NCBI RefSeq assembly: GCF_013394855.1
Contig: NZ_JABMLK010000001.1
Location: 2,809,501 to 2,873,500, forward strand
Length of the DNA: 64,000 bases
Direction of reading: 5' to 3'
Source of the DNA: Limnobaculum xujianqingii
GTDB taxonomy: Bacteria; Pseudomonadota; Gammaproteobacteria; Enterobacterales; Enterobacteriaceae
How positions within the stretch are numbered: the stretch's first letter is position 1; each line of letters opens with the position of its first letter. Of this stretch, positions 26,285-35,768 are shown one piece after another. Both the position numbers and the translations under genes were made by a program. The notes under the pieces were generated by a model. That model made no database searches, was not told the origin of the DNA, and saw only the letters and a list, made by a program, of their open reading frames with translations.

Positions 26285-28189
26285 ATGTCAGACTCCTCTC
26301 TTATCGAAAAAGAGATCGGCACGGCGGAAAACGCGCCAGCACAAGGCCCGAGAGATATTATGATTCTCAGTAGCCTGAGTCGATTCCTTACCAAAATTAC
26401 CGCCGGTGCGGGAGCCCTGGTGCTGTTTATCAACGTAGTGGTGGTATTCGCCTCGGTTATCTGGCGCTATGCCCTGCACTCACCGCTGCACTGGGCAGAA
26501 GAAGTCGCCAGAGCCTTAATGATTGCGCTGGTCTTTTTTGGTGTTGCCACCTCAACCGGTCGCGGAGGCCATATCGGCGTAGATCTGTTTTTACGCTTTC
26601 TGCCGCCGCACGTTCGCCCTTATGTGGTACATGCCAGCCGCTGGATACTGTTTATGGTTTCTATCGGCCTGGTGATTTCAAGTTACGATCTGGTTCAGGC
26701 CGCCCGCCTGCAAACCACCGAAACCGGTCTGCCGCAGGTTATCTATGTTATTCCTGTATTTATTGGCTCGGTGGTAATGGTGGTTGCCGCGCTGGAACAT
26801 GCGCTACGGGAAAGGCTAAGAGTGGTGGTGCTGAGCGCCGTGGCGATCGCCATATTAGTTGCCATCGGTTACGCCAAACTGTCGTTTATGGATGATCCTT
26901 CCTCTGCGGCGGCAGTATTAATGCTCTCCTGCTTTGTGCTGGGTATTCTGGCCGGTGTACCAATTGCCTTTACGCTCGGCATGTCAGCCATGGTGTTCTT
27001 CATTTGTGATCCGTCACTGCCGTTTGTCTTCTTCTCCCAGCAGGTTGCTGCCGGTGTTGACCACTTTGTGCTACTGGCGATTCCGTTCTTCCTGCTGGCC
27101 GGTGCCGCCATGGAAGTCAACGGCATGTCCACCCGGCTGGTGGAGCTGATTGTGCGCGGTATGGGTAAATTCCGCGGCGGTCTGAATATGACCACGGTGC
27201 TGGCCATGGCGTTCTTCTCCGGTATTTCCGGCTCCAAACTGGCGGACGTCGCCGCTGTGGGCGGGGTATTAATGCCAGCAGTGCGTCGTGCCAAACAGGA
27301 TAGTGAAGAAGCCGCCGGCGTGTTTGCCGCCTCGGCCATGATGGCAGAAACCATCCCGCCATGCGTTAATCTGATTGTATTGGGCTTTGTCGCCAACATC
27401 TCCATTGGCGCACTGTTTATCGCCGGTCTGGTGCCCGCCGCCTGTCTGCTGGTGCTATTACTGATTGCCGCTAACTTCTTTGGTAAACGTATCAGTATTT
27501 CTGATGCCTACCCGATTCTACGTCCACGTAAGCAATTACTGCTGGGTGCGGCGGTTGGCCTGATTATGATTCTGATGATTGGCCGTGGTGTGGTTGCCGG
27601 TATTGCGACCTCTACTGAAATCTCCGCCTTTGCTGTGGTATATGCCCTGGTGGTTGGTCGTCTGGCCTTTGGTGAACTGACCTTAAAAGCAACGGTAAAA
27701 CTGTTTGTGGATATCGCCGCGATGTCCGGCGTACTGCTATTTATCGTGGCCTGTGCCACCAGCCTCTCTTATGCCCTGACTATCCAGATGATTCCGCAAA
27801 TGATTGCCGACGCACTGGTTGCCATCGGCTTTAGCCACGGTGCCTGGCTGTTCCTGATACTGACTATCGTGATTCTGATTATCTTTGGTGCAGTACTGGA
27901 AGGTGCTCCGGCGCTGATTATCTTCGCTCCGATTCTGGTACCGATTGCGGTTCAACTGGGTTTCGATCCGCTGCACTTCGGTATTGTAATGGTGCTGGCA
28001 ATGGGCTTTGGCCTGTTTTCACCGCCAATCGGGCTCGGACTCTATACCACTTGCGCCATTTGCGGCGTAGAGATGAAAAACGTAATTCGCCCGATGCTGA
28101 AATATCTGGCCGTGGTTATGGTCGGGATCATCGTAGTAGCCATGGTGCCAACTATCACAGTTTGGTTGCCAAGACTGATGGGCTACTGA
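26285..28189 (+). CDS. dctQM: TRAP transporter fused small-large permease (DctQM)
   Basis: 634-residue fusion. Residues about 1-190 are the DctQ four-helix part (HWAEEVARALMIALVFFGVATS). Residues about 200-634 are the DctM ion-coupled transport subunit with SGISGSKLADVAAVGGVLMP and MMAETIPPCVNLIVLG. It moves a substrate from DctP through the inner membrane with sodium. Fused QM permeases are common. Operon: dctP, dctQM, SDR, LacI regulator. Confidence 0.9.
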   Translation: MSDSSLIEKEIGTAENAPAQGPRDIMILSSLSRFLTKITAGAGALVLFINVVVVFASVIWRYALHSPLHWAEEVARALMIALVFFGVATSTGRGGHIGVDLFLRFLPPHVRPYVVHASRWILFMVSIGLVISSYDLVQAARLQTTETGLPQVIYVIPVFIGSVVMVVAALEHALRERLRVVVLSAVAIAILVAIGYAKLSFMDDPSSAAAVLMLSCFVLGILAGVPIAFTLGMSAMVFFICDPSLPFVFFSQQVAAGVDHFVLLAIPFFLLAGAAMEVNGMSTRLVELIVRGMGKFRGGLNMTTVLAMAFFSGISGSKLADVAAVGGVLMPAVRRAKQDSEEAAGVFAASAMMAETIPPCVNLIVLGFVANISIGALFIAGLVPAACLLVLLLIAANFFGKRISISDAYPILRPRKQLLLGAAVGLIMILMIGRGVVAGIATSTEISAFAVVYALVVGRLAFGELTLKATVKLFVDIAAMSGVLLFIVACATSLSYALTIQMIPQMIADALVAIGFSHGAWLFLILTIVILIIFGAVLEGAPALIIFAPILVPIAVQLGFDPLHFGIVMVLAMGFGLFSPPIGLGLYTTCAICGVEMKNVIRPMLKYLAVVMVGIIVVAMVPTITVWLPRLMGY

Positions 28190-28266
28190 CAGTAATTTGC
28201 GGCAATGCTCGATATTGCGAAATGTATAAACAATAAATTAATCATTAAAAACAACCGAGGTTTATT

Positions 28267-29040
28267 ATGTTAAGAGAATTAAAAGGAAAACGCGTTCTGA
28301 TCACCGGTTCAACTGCGGGTATTGGACTGGCAACCGCCAAACTGTTTTTACGCTACGGGGCTAAAGTCGGTATTAACGGGCTGAGCGGTATTGATGATGC
28401 TAACACGCTGGCGGAACTGGATCAGTTACCGGGTGAATATTCACTCTTCCCTGCGGACCTGACTAAAAGCGACCACTGTGAAAAACTGGTAAGCGATTTT
28501 ATCACTCAGTTTGGTGGTATGGATGTGCTGATTAACAACGCCGGTGGCCTGGGTGGACGCAGCAATCTGGAGAATATTGACGATGCGTTTTACGACCACG
28601 TCATGGATCTGAACGTACGCTCAGTGCTGATGGTAACCAAATATTCCATCCCGCATTTACGTGCAGCAGCCAAAGAGACCGGCCTGACTACTGCAGTGCT
28701 CAGTACTGGCTCGATTGCCGGACGTGACGGTGCCGGTATCGGCGCGGGTATTTACGGCAGCGCCAAAGCCTGGGTTCATAATATCCATCGCAACTGGGTA
28801 AAAGAATTTACTAAAGATAATATCCGTTTCAACATTGTCTCACCGGGCAGTATTGATACCGCCTTCCATCACGGTAAAAGTGAGGAAGTGCTAACTAATA
28901 TGCGCAACTCTATTGCCATGGGCCGTTTTGGCACCATTGAAGAAGTGGCACCAACCTATCTGTTTCTGGCGACCCATGCCTTCAGCGGTTATATCACCGG
29001 ACAGATTGTGGATGTAAACGGCGGCCAGATGGCGCCATAA
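28267..29040 (+). CDS. short-chain dehydrogenase/reductase
   Basis: 257-residue classical SDR. Cofactor motif TGSTAGIG at 13-20, NNAG at 90-93, catalytic Ser149 (STGSIAG), Tyr163 and Lys167 (YGSAK); C-terminal ITGQIVDVNGGQ. All active residues are present. Lies 77 bases after dctQM, so it most likely oxidises or reduces the compound the TRAP system imports. Substrate cannot be read from sequence. Confidence 0.85.
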   Translation: MLRELKGKRVLITGSTAGIGLATAKLFLRYGAKVGINGLSGIDDANTLAELDQLPGEYSLFPADLTKSDHCEKLVSDFITQFGGMDVLINNAGGLGGRSNLENIDDAFYDHVMDLNVRSVLMVTKYSIPHLRAAAKETGLTTAVLSTGSIAGRDGAGIGAGIYGSAKAWVHNIHRNWVKEFTKDNIRFNIVSPGSIDTAFHHGKSEEVLTNMRNSIAMGRFGTIEEVAPTYLFLATHAFSGYITGQIVDVNGGQMAP

Positions 29041-29155
29041 GCGTTCTGATTTGCGATAGCGGGCCCAGTGAACCGTGCTGTCGTAAATAGATATCGCTTA
29101 CGGATAAAAAACCTTTAGAATCATTGATAAAAATAAACCAGCAGCAGGGAATAAC

Positions 29156-30208
29156 ATGGCAAATATTCGTGATGTAGCAAGTCGTGCAGGCGTATCGGTC
29201 AGTTCGGTCTCCAATGTTCTTAATGGGCGAACCGATCAGATGCGTCAGGAAACGCTGGAGCGCATCGAAAACGCCATGCTGGAACTGAACTATCACCCGA
29301 ATCGGGCGGCCCAGCAGTTAAAAACCGGGCACGCCAAAATGATTGGGCTACTGGTCCCTTCTATCGTGAACCCCAGCTTTGCAGCGCTGGCGCGGGAAGT
29401 GGATCTGGCGGCCAAAAACAATCATGGCTATCGGGTGCTGTTGGGAAATACCTACCGGGAAGAGGACGAAGAGCAGGCTTTTCTCACCGATTTAATGTCC
29501 CACGGCGTACGTGGCGTTATTGTGGTTTCCAGTTCTATCGAAAAGAGCCACTTTTCCGAAGCGGCAGAAAACGGTCTGGTGATGGTGAATTATGACGGAA
29601 GTTCGGTAACCGATGCGGAGTCCAGACAAATTCTGTATGACAGCGTTTCGATGGATAACCGACAGGCCGGGCGTATTGCCGCTCAGTACCTGATCGATCA
29701 GGGCTGTCGCGAAATCGCCTTTGTCACTGAAACCACCCGTACCATCAGCCGTTGCCACAAGATAGAAGGCTTTCTGGCACTGTCTGCAGAAAAGGGAATG
29801 AAAACCCATGCCCGGGTGATTGAAGGCAAAGCCACCAAAGCTTACGGTGATACTGAAATGGTTGAGCTGGGAAACCAGCTGGCGGCAACCATTAGTGAAT
29901 TACCACTAAAGCCGGATGGCATTGTCGCGATTAACGACGTGCTGGCCATTGGCCTGATTGCCGGTCTACGTAGCAAAGGGATTCGGGTTCCGGAAGATAT
30001 CTCCATTGTGGGGATCGATAATATCTCACTGTCGGGATTAATCACCCCTGCCCTAACCTCGGTGGCCCCGCCGCTGGCGGATATGGCAACCGTTATGGTG
30101 GAACGGCTAATCAGCCGCCTGAATTCTCCCAATATCAATGCTGAAGAGTTTTTATTTACACCGACTCTGGTAGTCAGAGATTCTGTAATTAAACGCCCGG
30201 ATAAATAA
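29156..30208 (+). CDS. LacI-family transcriptional regulator
   Basis: 350 residues: N-terminal LacI helix-turn-helix and hinge (NIRDVASRAGVSVSSVSNVL, NYHPNRAAQQLK) and a periplasmic-binding-like ligand domain (NDVLAIGLIAGLRSKGIRVP, DISIVGIDNISLSGLITPAL). Ends the TRAP-SDR group and probably represses it through the inverted repeat upstream of dctP. Ligand unknown. Confidence 0.88.
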   Translation: MANIRDVASRAGVSVSSVSNVLNGRTDQMRQETLERIENAMLELNYHPNRAAQQLKTGHAKMIGLLVPSIVNPSFAALAREVDLAAKNNHGYRVLLGNTYREEDEEQAFLTDLMSHGVRGVIVVSSSIEKSHFSEAAENGLVMVNYDGSSVTDAESRQILYDSVSMDNRQAGRIAAQYLIDQGCREIAFVTETTRTISRCHKIEGFLALSAEKGMKTHARVIEGKATKAYGDTEMVELGNQLAATISELPLKPDGIVAINDVLAIGLIAGLRSKGIRVPEDISIVGIDNISLSGLITPALTSVAPPLADMATVMVERLISRLNSPNINAEEFLFTPTLVVRDSVIKRPDK

Positions 30209-30318
30209 CGCAACACCTGCGTTTTTCGCGGCACAAAGACTAATAAACACTGTACCAGGCTGATGATAATCAATTATCTGCCGGGGTAACTATGACCTGA
30301 ATTTACTATGGAGCCGTT

Positions 30319-30735
30319 ATGAGCAATGCATCTTGTGGCTATTGCCATCCTGAAAATGAGTATGTGCTGTGGCGCGACGACCAGTGTCGGGTACTGTTTG
30401 TGGAACAGACCGATTTTACCGGCTGGTGCCGGGTAGTGTGGAATGAACATCTGGCTGAATTAAGCGATTTGGATCAGCAGCAGCGCAATCGCATTATGCA
30501 GGTGGTGGCTGAAGTAGAGAAAAATATTCGCCAGTTACTCAGCCCGAAAAAAATGAATGTCGCCAGTCTGGGTACCGGCCTGCCGCACCTGCACTGGCAT
30601 ATTATTCCGCGTAATGAAGACGACAGCCACTTCCCGGAGCCGGTGTGGTGTCAGCCGCTGCGTCAGGGCGTGGTACGTCCATTACCGGAAAACTTTGTCG
30701 CTGAGATGAAAGCACGCCTGAATGCGGCGCTGTAA
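30319..30735 (+). CDS. HIT-family nucleotide hydrolase
   Basis: 138-residue histidine-triad protein with His90, His92 and His94 in LPHLHWHIIPR. Two CxxC-like cysteines occur at the N-terminus (CGYC). HIT enzymes hydrolyse nucleotide phosphoramidates or dinucleoside polyphosphates. It is 110 bases past the LacI gene with its own ribosome site (GGAG) and is likely an unrelated housekeeping gene. Confidence 0.88.
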   Translation: MSNASCGYCHPENEYVLWRDDQCRVLFVEQTDFTGWCRVVWNEHLAELSDLDQQQRNRIMQVVAEVEKNIRQLLSPKKMNVASLGTGLPHLHWHIIPRNEDDSHFPEPVWCQPLRQGVVRPLPENFVAEMKARLNAAL

Positions 30736-30792
30736 GTCTCAACGAAAGTAATTCAGCCTCTTCATTGTTCCGATGCGATGAAGAGACTGTAA

Positions 30793-30952
30793 GGCACACA
30801 GAGGACCAGAAGACCGCTGTGTGCCGCCAGCAGTAAGAAGTACCGATGTAGCAACCAACATGGCTAACGTCTCTTTGTTTGTTACCAGCAATAAAGAACA
30901 CCGATGCTATTACGATTGCGCCAAAGTAGTACCCGGTGGCCGCAAGGCCACC
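30793..30952. other. two hairpins in the gap before tRNA-Leu
   Basis: The 328-base gap holds GGCACACAG / CTGTGTGCC (30793-30825, 15-base loop) and GGTGGCC-GCAA-GGCCACC (30935-30952, a GNRA-like tetraloop). Neither has a U-run. They may be weak terminators for the HIT gene. Confidence 0.45.
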
Positions 30953-31008
30953 AACTATTGCTTATCGGCTATTTTCAAACCAGTTAGATGAAATTTAAGG
31001 GATAACGC

Positions 31009-31036
31009 TTGCGCGGTGTTGTCTGACAGGTATAAT
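31009..31036 (+). promoter_or_regulatory. promoter of tRNA-Leu
   Basis: -35 TTGCGC (31009-31014) and perfect -10 TATAAT (31031-31036) with a 16-base spacer, followed by a GC-rich start region (GCCG) as usual for stable RNA promoters. Transcription would start about 20 bases before the tRNA. Confidence 0.75.
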
Positions 31037-31063
31037 GCCGAAGTTTTCCGCATTCTGCTCAGT

Positions 31064-31148
31064 GCCTGAGTGGCGAAATCGGTAGACGCAGTTGATTCAA
31101 AATCAACCGCCTTCGGGTGTGCCGGTTCGAGTCCGGCCTCAGGCACCA
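31064..31148 (+). tRNA. leuX: tRNA-Leu (anticodon CAA)
   Basis: Seven-base acceptor GCCTGAG/CTCAGGC, leucine-type long variable arm (CGCCTTCGGGTG), anticodon loop TTCAAAA on stem GTTGA/TCAAC, T-loop GGTTCGAGTCC, and encoded CCA. The anticodon CAA corresponds to E. coli leuX, a well-known island insertion site. An integrase remnant lies 160 bases downstream. The gene is intact. Confidence 0.95.
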
Positions 31149-31307
31149 TCTTGTTGTCCATAGACGTATCAATCAGTCTATAACATGATGAAAAATAGAG
31201 TAAAATATACATTCACATTCCATTAATGTCTTACTGAGTCTATTGACAGCCATTCTTTTTGGGGGTCATATTAGGGGTCAGGATGATATCATTATGGAGT
31301 GCTCCCA

Positions 31308-32442
31308 ATGCCGCTAAACGATACCCAAATTCGCAACTACAAGCCTAACGAAAAATTATATAAGAGAGCTGATGGTCTTGGCCTCTATATTCAAGTAAAT
31401 CCTAACGGTTCAAAACATTGGTATCGAAAGTATTCCTTTCAAGGAAAAGAAACTCGAGCCTCATATGGTCGATATCCTCAAGTATCTTTAGCTGATGCCA
31501 GAAAAATGCGTGATGCTGATATAGCCCTATTGGCAAAAGGCATCAATCCTAATACTGAGCGTCAAAGTAAAAAAAGAAGCCCAAAATATAGATAATTCTT
31601 TTGAAGTTATCGCAAGAAAATGGCATTCAAATCAAACTTGGTCTAAACATCACTCAGACAGAATTCTAAAAAGAATGCAGTCCTATTTATTTCCAGAGAT
31701 TGGAAAACATAATCTTCCAGACCTTAAAACTAAAGATCTTCTCGAAGTTGTCGAAAAAGCAGTTGAAAAGGGTTACTTAGATGTAGCTTCTCGATTACAG
31801 CAATATCTTACTGCTATCATGCGTTATGCTGTGCAAATTGACATAATTCAATCTAACCCCGCTCGAGACTTAGCGGGTGCATTTCCTACTAATAAAGCAC
31901 AACATAGAGCCGCACTGCCTTTAGAAAAAATACCTGATCTGCTACAAAGAGTTGACTCATTTAAGGGAAGAAATTTAACGAAACTGGCTATTAAATTAAC
32001 GTTACTAATCTTTATCCGTTCCAGTGAACTTCGCTTTGCTCGTTGGTCAGAAATCGATTTTGAAAAAAAACTTTGGACTATACCAGCAAAAAGAAAACCT
32101 ATTGAAGGTGTTAAATATTCACATAGAGGGACAAAAATGCACGACACTTCACATTTAATTCCCCTTAGTGCTCAAGCTATCTCCATATTAAAAGAAATTA
32201 AAACAATAAGTGGAGAATATGAATTTATCTTTATCGGTGCCCATTCACCAAAGAAGCCAATGAGTGAAAATACAATAAATAAGGCATTAAGAACGATGGG
32301 CTATAACACACAAACAGAAGTATGTGGACATGGATTTAGAACAATGGCTTGTTCGACCCTTTTAGAATCAGAACTATGGGATTCTGAAGCAATAGAACTA
32401 CAAATGAGCCATAAAGAAAGAAACTCCGTAAAAGCAGCTTAT
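31308..32442 (+). pseudogene. P4-type tyrosine integrase, frameshifted and truncated
   Basis: First part 31308-31595 gives the arm-binding N-terminus (MPLNDTQIRNYKPNEKLYKR, GRYPQVSLADARKMRD). At the A7 run 31569-31575 one extra base shifts the frame; reading resumes in the +1 frame (EAQNIDNSFEVIARKWHS) and continues to the catalytic part (FIRSSELRFARW, GHGFRTMA, HKERNSVKAAY). The nucleophile Tyr codon is 32440-32442, after which the IS605 element begins and the C-terminus is lost. Integrases of this class use tRNA 3' ends such as the tRNA-Leu just upstream. Not functional. Confidence 0.88.
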
Positions 32443-32499
32443 CCGGTGTGCCGTAAAACCCTGTCCTTCAGGGCGGGGATATAAGGCACGGTTTTCTAC

Positions 32500-32916
32500 C
32501 TAACTAGGTGTTTGCTGTTGCTCAATGTACTGTCGGATGATGGATATTGGCGCACCACCGCAACTACTAGCAAAGTAGCTCGGAGTCCACAGAACACCTT
32601 TGTAGTAATACCGTGCACCAATATCTGGACGGTCACGGCGGAGTAACCGACTGGATACCCCTTTGAGGCTGTTGACTAAACTGGATACCGCTAATTTTGG
32701 CGGGTAATTGACCAGCAAGTGAACGTGATCTCCTTCACCATCCATCTCGACCAGTTCAACATCAAAATCGGCGCATACGCTAGCAAAATAGCTCCGCAAC
32801 CTATCGATAGCATCCTGATCAAATATTTTACGTCGATACTTGGCAACAAATACCAAGTGAACATGCATCAGGAAAGTACAGTGTCTTCCTCGACGAATAT
32901 CGGTTTCTTTTGTCAT
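32500..32916 (-). CDS. tnpA: IS200/IS605 Y1 transposase TnpA
   Basis: 138-residue HUH single-strand transposase. The HUH pair is His64/His66 in DHVHLLV and the nucleophile is Tyr130 in IIRQYIEQQ. The N-terminus CTFLMHVHLVFVAKYRRK is the IS200-family start. It cuts and joins the top strand at the hairpin ends. Intact; starts 24 bases from tnpB on the opposite strand. Confidence 0.93.
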   Translation of the reverse strand: MTKETDIRRGRHCTFLMHVHLVFVAKYRRKIFDQDAIDRLRSYFASVCADFDVELVEMDGEGDHVHLLVNYPPKLAVSSLVNSLKGVSSRLLRRDRPDIGARYYYKGVLWTPSYFASSCGGAPISIIRQYIEQQQTPS

Positions 32917-32939
32917 AGGCCAAAAGTATAATCTTCCAT

Positions 32940-34148
32940 ATGAAACGACTACAAGCCTTCAAATTCCAGTTAAGACCTAATGGTCAGCAAGAGCGCGATA
33001 TGCGTTGCTTCGCTGGGGCATGTCGTTTTGTGTTCAACAAATCGTTGGTCTTGCAGAACGAAAACCATGAGGCGGGTAACAAATACCTTTCCTATGTAAA
33101 AATGGCGGCATGGCTGGTTGAGTGGAAAAAAACACCTGAAACGCAATGGTTGAAAGAAGCACCATCCCAGCCTTTGCAACAGGCTTTAAAAGATCTTGAG
33201 CGAGCCTATAAAAACTTCTTTCAGAAACGGGCGTCATTCCCACGGTTTAAAAAACGGGGGCAAAGTGATGCATTCCGCTACCCGCAGGGTGTGAAACTGG
33301 ATCAAGAGAACAACCGTATATCGCTGCCAAAACTGGGCTGGATAAGTTATCGCAATAGCCGTGAAGTCATTGGAGAAGTGAAGAACGTCACTGTCAGCCA
33401 GTCATGCGGTAAGTGGTACGTCAGCATCCAGACGGAATATGAAGTCACTGAACCAGCTCATGTTTCAACATCGATGGTTGGTCTTGATGCTGGCGTGGCG
33501 AAGCTAGCTACACTATCAGATGGCACCATTTTTGAGCCTGTACACAGCTTTAAAACCAATCAAAAGAAGCTCGCCAGACTCCAGCGTGAAATGAGCCGCA
33601 AGGTGAAGTTCAGCAATAACTGGAAGAAGGCTAAACACAAAGTACAAAACCTGCACTCTCGTATCGCGAACATCCGCCGAGACTACCTTCATAAGGTCAG
33701 CACGACAATCAGCAAAAACCACGCCATGATCGTCATTGAAGACTTAAAGGTTGCCAACATGTCAAAGTCAGCCGCGGGTACGGTCAGCCAGCCGGGGCGC
33801 AACGTCCGGGCAAAATCAGGCTTAAACCGTTCGATATTAGATCAGGGTTGGTACGAACTGCGCCGCCAGCTTGAGTATAAGCAGCTCTGGCGCGGTGGTC
33901 ATGTGCTGGCGATTAATCCGGCCTACACTAGCCAGAAATGTGCTTGCTGTGGTCATACAGCGAAAGAAAACCGCCAGTCCCAAAGCCTGTTTGAGTGTCT
34001 GGAATGTGGATATACAGAGAATGCCGATATAAACGGCGCTCGTAATATTTTAGCGGCGGGGCACGCCGCGTTAGCCTGTGGAGAGATGGCAGCTTTAGGC
34101 CGTTCGATGAAGCAGGAACCCACCGAGGCGAGTCAGACTTCGGTCTGA
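32940..34148 (+). CDS. tnpB: TnpB RNA-guided nuclease
   Basis: 402-residue TnpB (OrfB), ancestor type of Cas12. The RuvC triad is complete: Asp183 (GLDAGVAKL), Glu267 (IVIEDLKV) and Asp363 ([11 protein letters not shown]). The zinc ribbon has Cys334/337 and Cys353/356. TnpB uses an omega RNA made from its own 3' end and the element right end to cut the donor site and keep the IS in place. Start ATG at 32940 is close to the tnpA start. Appears fully active by motif. Confidence 0.93.
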   Translation: MKRLQAFKFQLRPNGQQERDMRCFAGACRFVFNKSLVLQNENHEAGNKYLSYVKMAAWLVEWKKTPETQWLKEAPSQPLQQALKDLERAYKNFFQKRASFPRFKKRGQSDAFRYPQGVKLDQENNRISLPKLGWISYRNSREVIGEVKNVTVSQSCGKWYVSIQTEYEVTEPAHVSTSMVGLDAGVAKLATLSDGTIFEPVHSFKTNQKKLARLQREMSRKVKFSNNWKKAKHKVQNLHSRIANIRRDYLHKVSTTISKNHAMIVIEDLKVANMSKSAAGTVSQPGRNVRAKSGLNRSILDQGWYELRRQLEYKQLWRGGHVLAINPAYTSQKCACCGHTAKENRQSQSLFECLECGYTENADINGARNILAAGHAALACGEMAALGRSMKQEPTEASQTSV

Positions 34149-35638
34149 ACGCTGTAGGAATCCTCGCCCTTTAGGGCGGGGAGGATGTCAACTATTTTAT
34201 CTCTATTAATTATTAATCTATTTAAATCAGAAGAATAAACTTCATAACTAAATGTTCTATTTGATAGAGCCGATAGAATATTAACTGCTATTCTTTTAAG
34301 GTACTCATTTTCTATTCCAGGAGTTTTAAATAATGTAGCCAATTGAAAGTCAGCAGATTTATTTCTATATTCGTGAGATAACATTAACTCCTCACTTTCA
34401 ATTAATGTTACAAAGCAATTGTTATTTTTTAGATTTGATATTATTTGAGGTGAGTGTGTAGCAATAATAAAATGACATCCTTTAACATGCGTAAATACCT
34501 CCATTAGTAAATGTATATATGTTTCCTGCCACTCTGGATGTAAACTTATTTCAGGTTCATCGATTAATATTAATGAGTCATTTTCAATACTTACTGCAAT
34601 ACCAAGAAAATTTAATAAGATACACTGTTGACCAGAACTAGCATCATTAATACTGAAAGATCTATTATCTCCTTGCCACAAATACCATTCAGTACTAACT
34701 TGACTTATTTGGTTATTCTCACATTGGACATGAACTACAACATCATGAATACTTAATAGACCTATATCAGAAAGTATTTTTATACCTGATAAAAATTCTC
34801 TATCCTCCTCACTTACTTCTTTAGTAAAATCCATATAAAATGGAATAATTCTGTAAGAATCAACTTTTGCACAATATTCATATAATGAAGTAAAAGCAGA
34901 GCATAACTCCTGATAACCTACCCCATATTCTTTTTCTAAATATATTCTACTTTTCTTTGACATATTTTCAATATAATCCATGAAATCATCTGGTATCATT
35001 TCACGTAAATTGACCATGAATTTATTTATTTCACGTTTAAGTCTAAAGCTTAAGTCAAATACAGGGTAAAAACCTAGAAAAGATAATAATCTAACAACAG
35101 TATCTTTATCTCTACCTAATAAATCTCTATTGATTGAAAAAAATAATTTTTCGACAAGAGATAATACTGCCCTACTTTTTGCTTTATCATTTAAACCATA
35201 ATAATGATAAAACCTATTATTTGATTTATTTTCTGGAGAAAAATACACACTTTCTTCAGGGAACTTATCAAATGGGCTTGTTGAAACAGCAATTAACCTT
35301 TGAGGGCACAATAGTTTTTCTTTATAAAGATAGCCACTTAAACCAATGCTACGCCCATTAACATCAACTTCATACTCGTTATTATCTGAAATAATTGTCA
35401 ATGAAGAATAATGATAATCTTGACTATATTGTCCAACTGTTCCTATATTTCTTTTAAGTAGCTTATTTCCAACAAAAACTGAACAAAGAATATTAGTTAT
35501 AGCACTTAACACCCTACTTTTTCCAGAACCATTTTTACCAATTAAGACAGTATATATATTATCACTATTATCATTTTTCTTTATACAAAGAGGAATTTCA
35601 TTCCCCTCAAAATTAACATTGTTGATTTTATAACTCAT
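34133..35638 (-). CDS. AAA/ABC-type ATPase, possible defence protein, IS-altered C-terminus
   Basis: 501-residue RecF/OLD/SMC-like ATPase: Walker A IGKNGSGKS near residue 33, signature NDASSGQQ, Walker B LILIDEPEISLHPEW, H-loop IIATHSPQII. Such lone ATPases occur in phage-defence islands (PtuA, retron or OLD partners), but no nuclease or partner gene is next to it. Very AT-rich with AT-type codons, unlike its neighbours, hence acquired. The last roughly 19 residues are read from the IS605 right end, so the native tail is lost and the stop at 34133 is borrowed. Function unknown. Confidence 0.75.
   Translation of the reverse strand: MSYKINNVNFEGNEIPLCIKKNDNSDNIYTVLIGKNGSGKSRVLSAITNILCSVFVGNKLLKRNIGTVGQYSQDYHYSSLTIISDNNEYEVDVNGRSIGLSGYLYKEKLLCPQRLIAVSTSPFDKFPEESVYFSPENKSNNRFYHYYGLNDKAKSRAVLSLVEKLFFSINRDLLGRDKDTVVRLLSFLGFYPVFDLSFRLKREINKFMVNLREMIPDDFMDYIENMSKKSRIYLEKEYGVGYQELCSAFTSLYEYCAKVDSYRIIPFYMDFTKEVSEEDREFLSGIKILSDIGLLSIHDVVVHVQCENNQISQVSTEWYLWQGDNRSFSINDASSGQQCILLNFLGIAVSIENDSLILIDEPEISLHPEWQETYIHLLMEVFTHVKGCHFIIATHSPQIISNLKNNNCFVTLIESEELMLSHEYRNKSADFQLATLFKTPGIENEYLKRIAVNILSALSNRTFSYEVYSSDLNRLIINRDKIVDILPALKGEDSYSVQTEV
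34161..34191 (+). other. IS605 right-end hairpin and likely omega RNA 3' part
   Basis: TCCTCGCCC / GGGCGGGGA hairpin with a TTTA loop, then GATGTCAA at the cleavage end. In TnpB systems the guide RNA covers the tnpB 3' end and this end, with the guide taken from the flanking DNA beyond 34191. The expected guide would start in ACTATTTTATCTC. Inferred from the family, not seen directly. Confidence 0.5.
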
Positions 35639-35768
35639 AACATATCCTCGGGATAATTATGTTTATTTAAAATAAATACTGTTTTAGAGCTATTACATCA
35701 ATGATATATCATTAAAAACTTAATTCAAACGACGCACATTACATTTATAATAATACTATATGATTTTT

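Larger units (their letters stand above)
32443..34191. mobile_element. IS200/IS605-family insertion sequence (tnpA and tnpB divergent)
   Basis: Left end has a hairpin-forming stretch (CCCTGTCCTTCAGGG region, 32459-32473), right end has the related hairpin GCCC-TTTA-GGGC (34166-34177 core) followed by TCAA at 34188-34191. Divergent Y1 transposase and TnpB genes give the IS605 layout. Boundaries are set by the end of recognisable integrase sequence on the left and TCAA on the right, good to a few bases. It has no inverted terminal repeats, as expected. The sequences on the two sides do not join into one gene, so a deletion accompanied or preceded insertion. Confidence 0.8.

Noticed and set aside
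26869..27405. 178-codon - strand frame inside dctQM
   Set aside because: Shadow of a hydrophobic permease gene; composition typical of antisense frames, no motif.
31569..31575. A7 run in the integrase as a programmed frameshift site
   Set aside because: The slippery pattern A-AAA-AAG favours -1, but continuation needs +1 (or -2), and the gene also lacks its C-terminus. Decay is simpler.
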